Positions 40,613 through 49,274 of a stretch of 64,000 bases of DNA are shown here, in pieces. The notes under the pieces are model-generated. The model had not been told where the DNA came from and ran no database searches. It saw nothing but the letters and a program-made list of their open reading frames with translations. Made by a program: the position numbers and the translations under genes. How positions within the stretch are numbered: the stretch's first letter is position 1; every line of letters starts with the position of its first letter. The DNA is from Chitinophagaceae bacterium (GTDB taxonomy: Bacteria; Bacteroidota; Bacteroidia; Chitinophagales; Chitinophagaceae), in NCBI GenBank assembly GCA_019638625.1, contig JAHBTK010000006.1:364219-428218 (forward strand), written 5' to 3'.

Positions 40613-41584
40613 TTATTTAATTTCTTTTGTCAAAAGAGGTATTATCTTTATGTATATCAACTCAAAGAAAATTTCAACGATTGTTTGAGTTACAATAATA
40701 ATTGCCACTAATTGATTATCTGGTGCAGGTAAAGCAAGTGCCAAAGGCAATACTACTAAAGAATTTCTTGTGGCTGTTGAAAATGAAATAGCTCTTGAAT
40801 CGTAAACATCAACTTTAAATAATTTTGCAGATAGCTTTCCAATTAACGGTGCAATAATGGCAAAAATTATATAAGCGGGAACAACTTTTAAAATCGGTGT
40901 GGGGTTGTGGTATAGTACTCCTATTTGAGAAGCTATTACTACAAAAAAGGTCAAAGCCATAAACGGAACAGGTAACCAGCTCGAAAAATTTAAGATCGCT
41001 TTTCCCGATCTATTGTTTGATTTTGATACCATTTGCGTTACAATCGAAAGCAAAAATGGAATAACGATCAGGTAGATGAATGCTTTTACAAATGGTGTTA
41101 CCTCAATGATGTCTATTGTTTCCTTTCCAAGTAATACCCATAGGTACAGAGGCAATAATAGCATTTGAAAAATGAACAACAACGGTGTAGAAGCCAAAAC
41201 AGCTTTAGAATTACTTTTTCCCAAATGCGAAAAAACAATTACATAATCAATGCAGGGTGTGAGCAAAACCAAAAGTATTCCCAGTGTTATTATTGGAGTC
41301 ATGGGAAAAATGCTTATTAGCCCCCAAACGAATAGTGGAATTAGTACAAAATTGCCGAACAATATGGCTTTAAAAAAATTACTATTTTTTAAGGCTTGCT
41401 TCAGTTCTAAAAATGGAATTTGACAAAACATACTATAAAGCAAAATTCCGATTATTGGCTCAATGGTTTTCTCGGCTACATGGCTGTTCTTATAAGTTAG
41501 TCCAACAAAAACAGCTACTATTAGCGTAACGATGTAAATACTTACTTGATTTTCTTCGATTTTTTCTCTGGTTACATGCATCAA
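40613..41584 (-). CDS. ACR3/bile-acid-symporter-family membrane transporter
   Basis: A 323-residue polytopic protein with about ten membrane segments. It has the family's cysteine segment LTPCIDYVIVFSHLGKSN and the late FSTATRNSLVVLPLALALP motif, which resemble ACR3-type arsenite exporters. No arsR, arsC or arsM lies nearby, so an arsenic role is not supported by context. It begins a cargo insert between mobB and mobC and converges on mobB. Confidence 0.8.
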   Translation of the reverse strand: MMHVTREKIEENQVSIYIVTLIVAVFVGLTYKNSHVAEKTIEPIIGILLYSMFCQIPFLELKQALKNSNFFKAILFGNFVLIPLFVWGLISIFPMTPIITLGILLVLLTPCIDYVIVFSHLGKSNSKAVLASTPLLFIFQMLLLPLYLWVLLGKETIDIIEVTPFVKAFIYLIVIPFLLSIVTQMVSKSNNRSGKAILNFSSWLPVPFMALTFFVVIASQIGVLYHNPTPILKVVPAYIIFAIIAPLIGKLSAKLFKVDVYDSRAISFSTATRNSLVVLPLALALPAPDNQLVAIIIVTQTIVEIFFELIYIKIIPLLTKEIK

Positions 41585-41665
41585 TGCAAAAATACTGATT
41601 GAAATTAGTCATAAAAATCAAACGATAAGCACTGGATAAATTTCATCAAAATTTCTGGCGGTTTC

Positions 41666-42511
41666 TTATCTGTTAAATTGAAGCTCTAAGGTTTCACCAT
41701 CATCCGGTATCAGGAGTTTCTGACTGTCAATTTTAAAATCTTTTGCTTTTGCTTTGAGAATATCTCTGGTTGTAAGGCAGTGGTCAATGGCATCCATATG
41801 AACTGCTATCACCTTCGCCTCACCGCTTTCCTGGATCAATGCCATAGTTTCATCAGCATCCATAAGGATAGGAGTAGCGGGAAATTTGGGAAAAACCGCA
41901 CCACCGGAATTCACAATAACATAATCCGGCTGAAATCTTTTTATATTCTGATTGATGTCCTCAGTCCAGACTGCATCTCCTACTATGTAAATTGTAGGTT
42001 GGTTTAACGCTTGCAATACATAACCAGATCCGTTACCCATCCTTAGTAATATTTCTCCGGTACCATGTTGGGCGTTTGTTCTGGTGATTGTGATTCCCTT
42101 CCAGATAAGACTTTCTTCTAAAGATTCTGCATTTACAAAACCCTGTTTATTAAAGAAATCTTTATCTTTCGGTTGGTTGATAAGCTTAATTGATTTATTC
42201 AATACGCTACTGGCAACGGTATCAAAATGATCGGGATGATTATGGGTTACCAGTACCAAATCTACATCGTGGATAATTTCTTCAACCGGGATAGGAAGCT
42301 CTACCATTGGGCTTTTAGCTTTCCCCCAAATCGAACCCATCGAACCCTTTGGAAGTAACAATGGATCCACCAGTATCTTATGCCCCGCATAATTTAAAGT
42401 CAAGGTTGCGTTTCTGATGAACCTTAAACTCGGTTGGGCAGTTCCGCTACTCTGTGCATTGACTAAAAGACCGGATAATCCTAAAATAGCGATTATTATC
42501 AGCTGTCTCAT
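41666..42511 (-). CDS. exported MBL-fold metallo-hydrolase (UlaG-like)
   Basis: A 281-residue metallo-beta-lactamase-fold hydrolase with a signal peptide (ending LLVNAQSS). The zinc motif is THNHPDHFD near residues 90-98, with further metal residues in VGDAVWTEDI and AVHMDAIDHC. The UlaG-like branch contains lactonases and phospholipase-like enzymes; the substrate is unknown. It is one of four cargo genes that read towards the left from the HxlR regulator. Confidence 0.85.
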   Translation of the reverse strand: MRQLIIIAILGLSGLLVNAQSSGTAQPSLRFIRNATLTLNYAGHKILVDPLLLPKGSMGSIWGKAKSPMVELPIPVEEIIHDVDLVLVTHNHPDHFDTVASSVLNKSIKLINQPKDKDFFNKQGFVNAESLEESLIWKGITITRTNAQHGTGEILLRMGNGSGYVLQALNQPTIYIVGDAVWTEDINQNIKRFQPDYVIVNSGGAVFPKFPATPILMDADETMALIQESGEAKVIAVHMDAIDHCLTTRDILKAKAKDFKIDSQKLLIPDDGETLELQFNR

Positions 42512-42655
42512 GAGGGCATTTGAAGTTTATAATATTCTTCCAATTATCGTTAGAAATAATGAAGATTTTTGATTATGTTGTAATGTCAATATCGTGGGCA
42601 TCCTTAATCAAGGTGCCCACAATATTCTAAATCGCTATTGAATAGCTTTACGAAA

Positions 42656-43045
42656 TTATTTTCCCCAGAAGATATCTTCAGCATTCTGGTCGTCAGAAAA
42701 CAACCATACCTCCGTAATTTTTCCCTCTTTCACTTTAAACAGGTCAATACCCGGCATATCCATAGTACGGTCATCAATAGCGCCACTAAAGCGAAGCGGC
42801 ATCGCTACAAGATCGCCGTTAGCCATTATGTTTCCATTGGGCTTTAAAGCAAAAGTTCCTTTTGAAACCTCCATCATACCGCCAATCATCTTGCCGATTT
42901 CATCAGCTCCTTTTTTTAGTCCGGAGAACTGATTGTTGCCCGGCTGGTGCCATTGTACTTCTGCGCTGAAAAATGAAAATGCGGCACGAACATCTCCTTT
43001 ACCAAGGGCATCCGCATACGCCACTACTATTTCTTTTGCTGTCAT
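42656..43045 (-). CDS. SnoaL/NTF2-like protein 1
   Basis: A 129-residue SnoaL/NTF2-fold protein (KEIVVAYADALGKGDVRAAF, then VQWHQPGNNQFSGLKKG). Such folds act as small isomerases, cyclases or ligand binders. The conserved W-x-x-x-G-N-like segment suggests a pocket, but no reaction can be assigned. A second, different SnoaL gene lies upstream on the same strand. Confidence 0.85.
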   Translation of the reverse strand: MTAKEIVVAYADALGKGDVRAAFSFFSAEVQWHQPGNNQFSGLKKGADEIGKMIGGMMEVSKGTFALKPNGNIMANGDLVAMPLRFSGAIDDRTMDMPGIDLFKVKEGKITEVWLFSDDQNAEDIFWGK

Positions 43046-43108
43046 CTTTTTATTGTTTAAAAATTATTTATGGCTGCAATACTCACTCTGTTAACAGATA
43101 AACTGTAT

Positions 43109-43486
43109 TTAGAACATTTGATTATTATTTGCAGGCTCATCAGGCATTGGCATCATAGCATCCCAATGTTCAGCCAGCTTTCCATTCTTAATGCGATAAA
43201 TATCAATAAACCTCCATTCCTTTCCTGCCATCTCATAACGCGAATGAAGGAAGACAATATCATTTTCAGAAACAATATGCTTAAAGTTTATTTTTTGCTT
43301 TGATACTCCTTGCGAAAGAAGCATTTGAACAAGCGCTTTTACTCCCTGCGGACCATCAGCAATTGTAGGATTATGCTGTATGAAATCCTTACTCATATAT
43401 TCATCAACACCCGAAATATCCAGATTTCCAAAAATCCTTTGGTATGCAGCGGTCGCTATTTGCTTATTTTTTTCTTCCTGTGTCAT
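43109..43486 (-). CDS. SnoaL/NTF2-like protein 2 (ester-cyclase-like)
   Basis: A 125-residue SnoaL-like protein from the ATG at 43486 (MTQEEKNKQIATAAYQRIFG). The segment YMSKDFIQHNPTIADGPQGV, with His-Asn-Pro, is typical of SnoaL-like polyketide/ester cyclase homologues. It is divergent from the HxlR gene, whose promoter region lies between them, so it is a probable HxlR target. Confidence 0.85.
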   Translation of the reverse strand: MTQEEKNKQIATAAYQRIFGNLDISGVDEYMSKDFIQHNPTIADGPQGVKALVQMLLSQGVSKQKINFKHIVSENDIVFLHSRYEMAGKEWRFIDIYRIKNGKLAEHWDAMMPMPDEPANNNQMF

Positions 43487-43531
43487 AATGCCTTTATTAA
43501 ATAGTTTATTGTGCAAAATAAGTGAATTACA

Positions 43532-43571
43532 TACCTTTGTACAAGTACTTACCTGTTGGTTATGTACTTAC
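43532..43571 (+). promoter_or_regulatory. HxlR promoter and operator repeats
   Basis: TACCTTTG at 43532-43539 matches the Bacteroidota -7 box (TAnnTTTG), with a TTG about 20 bp upstream as a partial -33 box. Downstream, GTACTTAC occurs twice as a direct repeat (43545-43552 and 43564-43571, 19 bp apart). The repeats probably form the HxlR operator controlling both divergent units. Confidence 0.6.
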
Positions 43572-43598
43572 TAAAAGGTTAGAATTATTGACTTTCAA

Positions 43599-43931
43599 AT
43601 GTCTAAAGATAAAAAAATAATTAAGCAGTCAGATGACAACTGCCCCGTAAGGAAATCGTTAGCCATATTAGGCGGGAAATGGACGTTGCTGATTTTGTTC
43701 CAGATAAACGACCGGGTAATCCGGTATGGTGAATTAAAAAGATGCATTCCTGGAATCAGTGAAAAGATGTTGATTCAGGAACTGAATGTTTTGGTAGAAA
43801 AAAAATTCGTCTCCAAAAAATCTTACCCTGAAATCCCTCCAAGAGTTGAATACAGATTAACTAAACTTGGTTTAAATACCCTACCAATTATTGATAAGCT
43901 GGCTTCCTTTGGATTGGAGAATTTAAGCTGA
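43599..43931 (+). CDS. HxlR-family transcriptional regulator
   Basis: A 110-residue winged-helix regulator of the HxlR family: CPVRKSLAILGGKWTLLILF, then RYGELKRCIPGISEKMLIQE and FVSKKSYPEIPPRVEYRLTK. The N-terminal cysteine (CPVR) is the usual redox- or electrophile-sensing residue. It is divergent from the SnoaL and hydrolase genes and probably represses them. Confidence 0.92.
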   Translation: MSKDKKIIKQSDDNCPVRKSLAILGGKWTLLILFQINDRVIRYGELKRCIPGISEKMLIQELNVLVEKKFVSKKSYPEIPPRVEYRLTKLGLNTLPIIDKLASFGLENLS

Positions 43932-43943
43932 AATAGTTTTACA

Positions 43944-43967
43944 GCCAAATACTGCCACTAAACGCCA
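43944..43967 (+). promoter_or_regulatory. 10-bp-phased GCCA repeats, site 6
   Basis: GCCA at 43944, 43954 and 43964, exactly 10 bp apart, with a degenerate ACCG at 43974. This site reads on the plus strand towards mobC, 72 bp downstream. The change of strand follows the change of gene direction. Confidence 0.7.
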
Positions 43968-44038
43968 TCGAGAACCGCTTTCGGTATCCCGCTATCCATA
44001 GCCTCTAAATTACCTGCATCACTTCAATTTATTGAATT

Positions 44039-46039
44039 ATGCAGGGAGAAGACGATTTAAGAGGACTGGCCAAGATCATCGCTTTTATGAGGGCCGTAAG
44101 CATCATCATTGTATTGATGCACTTCTATTGGTTCTGTTACGGGTTCTTTAGTGAACGTGGGTGGACGCTGGAAGTTATTGGTAAAATACTCTTCAATTTC
44201 AACCGCACCGCAGGTTTTTTTTCAAATACGATTTACACCAAAATTTTCGCATTGGTGCTACTGGCGCTAAGCTGTCTGGGTACTAAAGGCGTAAAGAATG
44301 AAAAGATTACTTGGACAAAAATCAATACGGCATTGGTCATTGGTTTTATCCTCTTTTTTCTGAACACGCCGCTTTTAAAGTTATCCGCAGAGATTGCCAC
44401 CGCGCTTTACATACTGACCACCTCATTAGGCTATATCGCCCTAATGGTTGCAGGCGTGTGGATAAGCCGGTTGCTGCGCAACAACCTGATGGACGATGTT
44501 TTCAATAACGAGAACGAGAGCTTCCAGCAGGAAATCCAGTTGATGCAAAATGAATATTCGGTTAATCTGCCTACAAAGTTTTATTACAAAGGCAAATGGA
44601 ACAATGGCTGGATTAACGTGGTCAATCCGTTTCGTGCCTCAATCGTGTTGGGAACTCCGGGTTCAGGTAAGAGCTATGCCATCGTAAACAATTATATCAA
44701 GCAACACATCGAAAAGGGCTTTTCGATGTATATCTACGACTTCAAGTTCGATGACCTTTCTACCATTGCCTACAATCATTTACTAAAGCACGCCAATAAG
44801 TATAAGGTAAAGCCCAGGTTTTACGTCATCAACTTTGACGACCCACGCCGGAGCCATCGATGCAATCCACTTAATCCCGACTTTATGACGGACATATCGG
44901 ATGCATACGAAGCGGCTTATACTATCATGCTCAATCTTAACAGGTCCTGGATTCAGAAGCAAGGCGATTTCTTCGTGGAATCACCAATCATTCTTTTAGC
45001 GGCCATTATCTGGTTTCTAAAAATTTATGATAACGGCAGATATTGTACGTTTCCTCACGCAATAGAACTGCTGAATAAAAAATACGCAGACGTATTTACC
45101 ATATTGACTTCTTATCCTGAACTGGAAAATTATTTGTCCCCGTTCATGGATGCCTGGCAGGGAGGCGCACAGGATCAGTTGCAGGGGCAGATAGCATCGG
45201 CAAAAATTCCGCTATCAAGAATGATAAGCCCGCAGCTTTATTGGGTAATGACCGGTGATGACTTCTCATTAGATATCAACAATCCGAAAGAGCCGAAAAT
45301 ATTATGTGTAGGCAACAATCCCGACCGGCAAAATATCTACTCTGCTGCGCTGGGTTTGTATAATTCACGCATCGTAAAACTCATCAATAAAAAAGGGCAA
45401 TTAAAGAGTTCTGTTATTATAGATGAGCTGCCCACGATCTACTTTAGAGGACTCGATAATTTGATCGCAACTGCCAGAAGTAATAAGGTGGCAGTTTGTT
45501 TGGGCTTCCAGGACTATTCGCAGTTGACCCGCGATTATGGCGATAAGGAAAGCAAAGTTATACAGAATACCGTTGGTAATATATTCAGCGGACAGGTAGT
45601 GGGCGAAACCGCAAAGAACCTTAGCGAACGTTTCGGCAAGGTATTGCAGAAACGCCAGAGCATGACCATTAACCGAAATGATAAATCCACTTCGATAAGT
45701 ACCCAAATGGATAGCCTAATACCGGCTTCCAAAATTTCTACCCTAACACAGGGCATGTTCGTAGGAGCCGTTTCCGACAATTTCGATGAACGTATCGAGC
45801 AAAAAATATTTCATGCAGAAATTGTAGTAGATAATGACAAGGTAGCAGCCGAAACCAAAGCTTATAAAAAAATACCACAGATATTGTCCTTTACAGATGA
45901 AAACGGAGCGGATAATATGAAACAGGAGATTGAGAACAATTACAGGAGGGTAAAGCTGGATAGTACGCAGATTATTGAGAATGAATTGGAGCGTATTATG
46001 AACGACCCGGATTTACAGCATTTGGTGAAACAAGAGTAA
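44039..46039 (+). CDS. mobC: type IV coupling protein MobC (VirD4/TraG-like)
   Basis: A 666-residue coupling protein. Four membrane segments occupy the first 150 residues. Walker A is GTPGSGKS near 205-212 and Walker B is SSVIIDELPTIYF near residue 460. It links the relaxase-DNA complex to the mating channel. The cargo insert between mobB and mobC separates it from its usual operon partners, so it has its own promoter region. Confidence 0.93.
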   Translation: MQGEDDLRGLAKIIAFMRAVSIIIVLMHFYWFCYGFFSERGWTLEVIGKILFNFNRTAGFFSNTIYTKIFALVLLALSCLGTKGVKNEKITWTKINTALVIGFILFFLNTPLLKLSAEIATALYILTTSLGYIALMVAGVWISRLLRNNLMDDVFNNENESFQQEIQLMQNEYSVNLPTKFYYKGKWNNGWINVVNPFRASIVLGTPGSGKSYAIVNNYIKQHIEKGFSMYIYDFKFDDLSTIAYNHLLKHANKYKVKPRFYVINFDDPRRSHRCNPLNPDFMTDISDAYEAAYTIMLNLNRSWIQKQGDFFVESPIILLAAIIWFLKIYDNGRYCTFPHAIELLNKKYADVFTILTSYPELENYLSPFMDAWQGGAQDQLQGQIASAKIPLSRMISPQLYWVMTGDDFSLDINNPKEPKILCVGNNPDRQNIYSAALGLYNSRIVKLINKKGQLKSSVIIDELPTIYFRGLDNLIATARSNKVAVCLGFQDYSQLTRDYGDKESKVIQNTVGNIFSGQVVGETAKNLSERFGKVLQKRQSMTINRNDKSTSISTQMDSLIPASKISTLTQGMFVGAVSDNFDERIEQKIFHAEIVVDNDKVAAETKAYKKIPQILSFTDENGADNMKQEIENNYRRVKLDSTQIIENELERIMNDPDLQHLVKQE

Positions 46040-46250
46040 GAGTTCATTACGTCTAAAATATTCTGAACAACCGTCCCGATTTTGTAGAGCTCGTATTCTA
46101 CTGTAACAGGTATGGTCGTAAACCATTCATGTACCCCCCGTTACTTTCCAGATCCCCTAATTCCTTAGATAACATTCGGGGATTGATCTTTGGGATTTCC
46201 TTTTCCAATTGACTGAAATTGAAAAAGCAGTTTCCATCAAAAGAAACTGC
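46040..46250 (-). pseudogene. decayed HxlR-family regulator fragment
   Basis: The minus strand reads FNFSQLEKEIPKINPRMLSK and ELGDLESN in one frame (about 46140-46230), then TIPVTVEYELYKIGT in another (about 46040-46105). Both match consecutive parts of HxlR proteins. At least two frameshifts lie between them, and the N-terminal helices are missing. It is a dead relic in the 353-bp gap after mobC and is not a copy of the intact HxlR at 43599. Confidence 0.65.
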
Positions 46251-46254
46251 TTTT
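46223..46254. terminator. bidirectional terminator hairpin
   Basis: AAAAGCAGTTTC (46223-46234) and GAAACTGCTTTT (46243-46254) form a perfect 12-bp stem flanked by A and T runs. It can end mobC transcripts. Confidence 0.75.
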
Positions 46255-46280
46255 AAGAGTTGCTACTAAACGACTTTCCC

Positions 46281-46311
46281 TAACCTTAAACCTTATCCTA
46301 TGAAAAAATAA
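46281..46311 (+). other. orphan leader resembling a SusC-type start, with a 3-codon ORF
   Basis: The stretch TAACCTTAAACCTTATCCT followed by ATG AAA AAA TAA looks like the leader that often precedes TonB-transporter genes in Chitinophaga-like genomes, but the reading frame closes at once. It is probably the stump of a deleted gene. Confidence 0.4.
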
Positions 46312-46392
46312 ATATAAGAAATAGTTGCCGGAATGCCCGCCACGCTCATTCCCCGATTTACAGCATTGTGGCTAATGGACGGACCAGTATTA

Positions 46393-46725
46393 TTACCTCT
46401 TATCAAAATATCCTGGTATATTGCTCAGGTTCGGCCCTTCGCCTTTTCCATGATGAAAATTCATTTCGTCGGCAAGTAAGGACAGATTTTCAGCGAGATA
46501 AAAAGCTACATATTGTCTTAACACCCATACTTCCCCGCACCAGTATCCTAATTTGTCATTCCACCAAATAATACCGTTAAAATGGTAAGCAGCATAGCGG
46601 GAAAACAAGGGCTTGTTTTTTATTGCCGCCTCTATTTCCGGGTTAATTGAGTCGTCAAGATTGGAGACAACTACATCTCCCTGGTACTCCTTAAAATCCG
46701 CCGGTAGCCTTATTTCGCATTTCAT
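46393..46725 (-). CDS. hypothetical protein, 110 residues
   Basis: A cytoplasmic protein (start MKCEIRLPADFKEYQ) with WWNDKLGYWCGEVWVLRQYV in the centre. No known family. The frame extends upstream to a TTG at 46743 that overlaps the end of the small gene at 46740, so translation may be coupled. Confidence 0.6.
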   Translation of the reverse strand: MKCEIRLPADFKEYQGDVVVSNLDDSINPEIEAAIKNKPLFSRYAAYHFNGIIWWNDKLGYWCGEVWVLRQYVAFYLAENLSLLADEMNFHHGKGEGPNLSNIPGYFDKR

Positions 46726-46739
46726 ACTATCGGGCTTGC

Positions 46740-46904
46740 TCAAAATAAAGAAATGAACGGCTTGCCCTCAGCATCTGCCGTTTCAAATATTTTATAGTCT
46801 GTAATATTGGCAATATGAATTTCCGATGCCTGGCATTTTTTGAGCGCCTCAGACAGTGCTTTTATTGCCTTCCGTTGTTCTTCTATGAAAAGATCTTCTG
46901 TCAT
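46740..46904 (-). CDS. 54-residue protein
   Basis: ATG at 46904-46902 to TGA at 46742-46740, encoding a small protein (MTEDLFIEEQRKAIKALSEA, ending EGKPFISLF). It overlaps the next frame and lies 28 bp after the PDDEXK nuclease gene. The function is unknown; the spacing suggests it is part of a small operon with its neighbours. Confidence 0.6.
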   Translation of the reverse strand: MTEDLFIEEQRKAIKALSEALKKCQASEIHIANITDYKIFETADAEGKPFISLF

Positions 46905-46932
46905 AATCTCACCGGTTTGTAATAAAACTCAA

Positions 46933-47937
46933 CTACTTTTCCGAGCGTTGTTTAATCAGTTGCTTTTCACGTTCTATCTCCGCTATCAATTCTTCTTCGG
47001 TAGGTAAATAAGCCAGATACTTGCTGGCAAATAATTGTTTGTTTTCATGCAGTACAGAATATTTTGCAATGGTGCGATCTGTTTCGGTACATAACAGTAT
47101 GCCGATGGTGGGATTGTCGCCTTCCCGTTTTTCCAGGTCATCAAACATCCTTACATACATATCCAATTGCCCGATATCCTGGTGGGTTATTTTATCTGTC
47201 TTCAGTTCTATGATCACAAAGCACTTTAAAATAAAATTGTAAAACACCAGGTCAATAAAGAAATCGGTTGTTTCTGTGCGGATGTATTTCTGCCTTGCCA
47301 CAAATGCAAAACCCTTACCCAGCTCCAGTAAAAAATGTTGCAGGTTATCAATAAGCGCCTGCTCCAACTGCTGTTCTGTATGGGCGTAATTGGTTGGAAT
47401 ATTCAAAAACTCCAATACCGCAGGGTTGCGGATAAACTCGTTCTTATCCTGCTGAAAAGCGCTTGTTTTCTCCTGCATTTCATACTTCATAGCATCCTGC
47501 ATTTGGGAGGATAAAAGGCGCTGGTAATAAAGGGTATTGATGTTTCGCTCCAGTGTACGCACTGCCCAATTATTATCGGTCGCTTCTTTGAGGTAATAAT
47601 CGCGGGCGTTTTTATCTGAAACCCTCATAATCAGTCGGATATGCGACCAGTTTAATTTGGCACACAGGTGTGCCAAATCGTCCCGATTTGTAAAAGTGAG
47701 ATAAAACTGCCTGTAATCTCTCAGCGTTCTGGCACTAAAACCCTTGCCTAATGCAGTGGCGAGGTTATTCAAGATCTCCTTGCCATAAGCCGCCCTGTCA
47801 GCGCCCTGCTGTTCCTCTTCCACAATTCGTTTGCCTATAAGCCAGAACCCTTCCGTCATAGCAAAAGCCGTAGCACTATACGCCTTTTGCCTTGCCTCAT
47901 CCAATATGCGTTTTATGTCGCTAATAAACTCCTGCAT
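46933..47937 (-). CDS. PDDEXK nuclease-domain protein (DUF1016/YhcG)
   Basis: A 334-residue DUF1016/YhcG-type protein. The N-terminal DUF1016 domain (residues about 1-150) includes LSWSHIRLIMRV-like text (LNWSHIRLIMRVSDKNARDY). The C-terminal PDDEXK nuclease domain has FFIDLVFYNFILKCFVIIEL followed by KTDK, giving the D...ExK core. Homologues occur beside restriction systems and in mobile elements; a defence or counter-defence role is plausible but not shown. Confidence 0.9.
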   Translation of the reverse strand: MQEFISDIKRILDEARQKAYSATAFAMTEGFWLIGKRIVEEEQQGADRAAYGKEILNNLATALGKGFSARTLRDYRQFYLTFTNRDDLAHLCAKLNWSHIRLIMRVSDKNARDYYLKEATDNNWAVRTLERNINTLYYQRLLSSQMQDAMKYEMQEKTSAFQQDKNEFIRNPAVLEFLNIPTNYAHTEQQLEQALIDNLQHFLLELGKGFAFVARQKYIRTETTDFFIDLVFYNFILKCFVIIELKTDKITHQDIGQLDMYVRMFDDLEKREGDNPTIGILLCTETDRTIAKYSVLHENKQLFASKYLAYLPTEEELIAEIEREKQLIKQRSEK

Positions 47938-47999
47938 CCGATAAATAAAAATTAGTTATAATTCACCCTTACACCGGCTTGTAAATGTACAATTTACCG

Positions 48000-48449
48000 C
48001 TACCGTTTTTGTTTAATCAAATCCAGTACCGAAGTAAACCTCCAAACATCGCTATCATAAACTCTTTTTCGATCCGCCTTGTTATCCATCACATCGGAGG
48101 TAGTGCCACCGGTTGAAATTTCCGCCAGATCTTCAAGTAAACTGGTTTTACCGGATTGTTCGATAAAGTGAACGGCATCCGCTACAATTCTGTACAACAG
48201 CAATGGGCCTATTACATTTGTGCTATGAAAGAGCGCAAATGAGTAACTGCATTTTTCGGTGTATGTTATTGCAGCAACCACCGTTTCCTCTTCGTAGTTC
48301 TCTTCACTGCCATCGGTAACGGCTGTGTAAAACTCAATAAGCACATTCAGAGCAAGCAGCTTATCCGTATAGGCAAAATGTATGTCCTGTCCATCTTCAT
48401 CCACAAAAAGCTGATACCCGATATTGTTACGCTCAAATAATTTTTCCAT
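48000..48449 (-). CDS. hypothetical protein downstream of the XRE genes
   Basis: A 149-residue cytoplasmic protein (MEKLFERNNIGYQLFVDEDG, then VAAITYTEKCSYSFALFHST). It lies 8 bp after the last XRE gene on the same strand, so the four genes are probably one transcript. No known family. Confidence 0.65.
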   Translation of the reverse strand: MEKLFERNNIGYQLFVDEDGQDIHFAYTDKLLALNVLIEFYTAVTDGSEENYEEETVVAAITYTEKCSYSFALFHSTNVIGPLLLYRIVADAVHFIEQSGKTSLLEDLAEISTGGTTSDVMDNKADRKRVYDSDVWRFTSVLDLIKQKR

Positions 48450-48457
48450 TATTTCTA

Positions 48458-48820
48458 TTAGTTATTCCTCGTTTTTGCCTGCAAGCGGCTGGCCTCCTGC
48501 TTGCTTTTTTTTATTTGCTCCTCGATGTTTTTTATCTGGTCAGTAGAACATCCCTGATACATAATGTTTATTCCCTTATTACCCTCGTAATTATTGAAAT
48601 GATTGGTAAAAGATGATTTCTCCTGGTAGTTGAGAATGTATTCGGGAGCAACGCCGAAGATATCAGCCAACTCGTACAACCTTGAAACGCTAACGTCTGC
48701 TACATTGTTTTCTATGTTGCTATATGCTTTGGAAGTAATTCCCAAGGCTTTTGCCACATCTTCTTTTGATAGCTTTTTTTCTTTTTCTCTTATCTCGCGA
48801 ATGTTATCTCCAATTTTCAT
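48458..48820 (-). CDS. XRE-type HTH regulator, copy 3
   Basis: A 120-residue protein with an N-terminal XRE helix-turn-helix (KIGDNIREIREKEKKLSKED, then LGITSKAYSNIENN) and a short C-terminal segment containing FNNYEGNKGINIMYQG. The GINI-x-x-QG element is shared with the other two copies. The ligand or partner is unknown. It is part of a three-copy tandem array. Confidence 0.85.
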   Translation of the reverse strand: MKIGDNIREIREKEKKLSKEDVAKALGITSKAYSNIENNVADVSVSRLYELADIFGVAPEYILNYQEKSSFTNHFNNYEGNKGINIMYQGCSTDQIKNIEEQIKKSKQEASRLQAKTRNN

Positions 48821-48835
48821 AACAGATTTTTTCAG

Positions 48836-49261
48836 TTAAAAGTCAATATTGTTTTTTTTGAGCAGGGCTTCTAAGAGCATAATCCGTTTACGTTCGCTTT
48901 CTAATAATTCCTGCTGCAATTCGTATATCTTTTCCTTGTTCAGCGCTTCCTTATTTATCGTTTCTCTATTAACAAGCGCTGCATTACCTCCCTGGTGCAT
49001 GATATTTATTCCTTCGTTTCCTTTGGCGTTATGAAAATAATTGAAAAATTCTTTTTTTGAGCTTTTGTAGTTGAGAATGTATAGCGGGCTACACTCGAAT
49101 ATATCAGCAATCTCCTGCAATCTATTAACTGAAATGTCAGTGACGTTATTCTCAATATTAGCATAAGCCCTTGTAGAAAGATTCAACTGGTCGGCAACAT
49201 AACTTCTCTTAAAGTTCTTTTCAACTTCTCGAATTTCTCTTATGTTATCTCCGATTCTCAT
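48836..49261 (-). CDS. XRE-type HTH regulator, copy 2
   Basis: A 141-residue XRE protein from ATG 49261 (MRIGDNIREIREVEKNFKRS). The HTH includes LNLSTRAYANIENNVTDISV. The shared C-terminal motif is FHNAKGNEGINIMHQG, followed by a coiled coil (IYELQQELLESERKRIMLLE). A longer frame starts at 49291 but overlaps copy 1. Confidence 0.85.
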   Translation of the reverse strand: MRIGDNIREIREVEKNFKRSYVADQLNLSTRAYANIENNVTDISVNRLQEIADIFECSPLYILNYKSSKKEFFNYFHNAKGNEGINIMHQGGNAALVNRETINKEALNKEKIYELQQELLESERKRIMLLEALLKKNNIDF

Positions 49262-49274
49262 AAACAAGGTGATT

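Noticed and set aside
40613..41584. Arsenic-resistance operon
   Set aside because: Only an ACR3-like transporter is present; no arsR, arsC or arsM genes lie nearby, so the name is not used.
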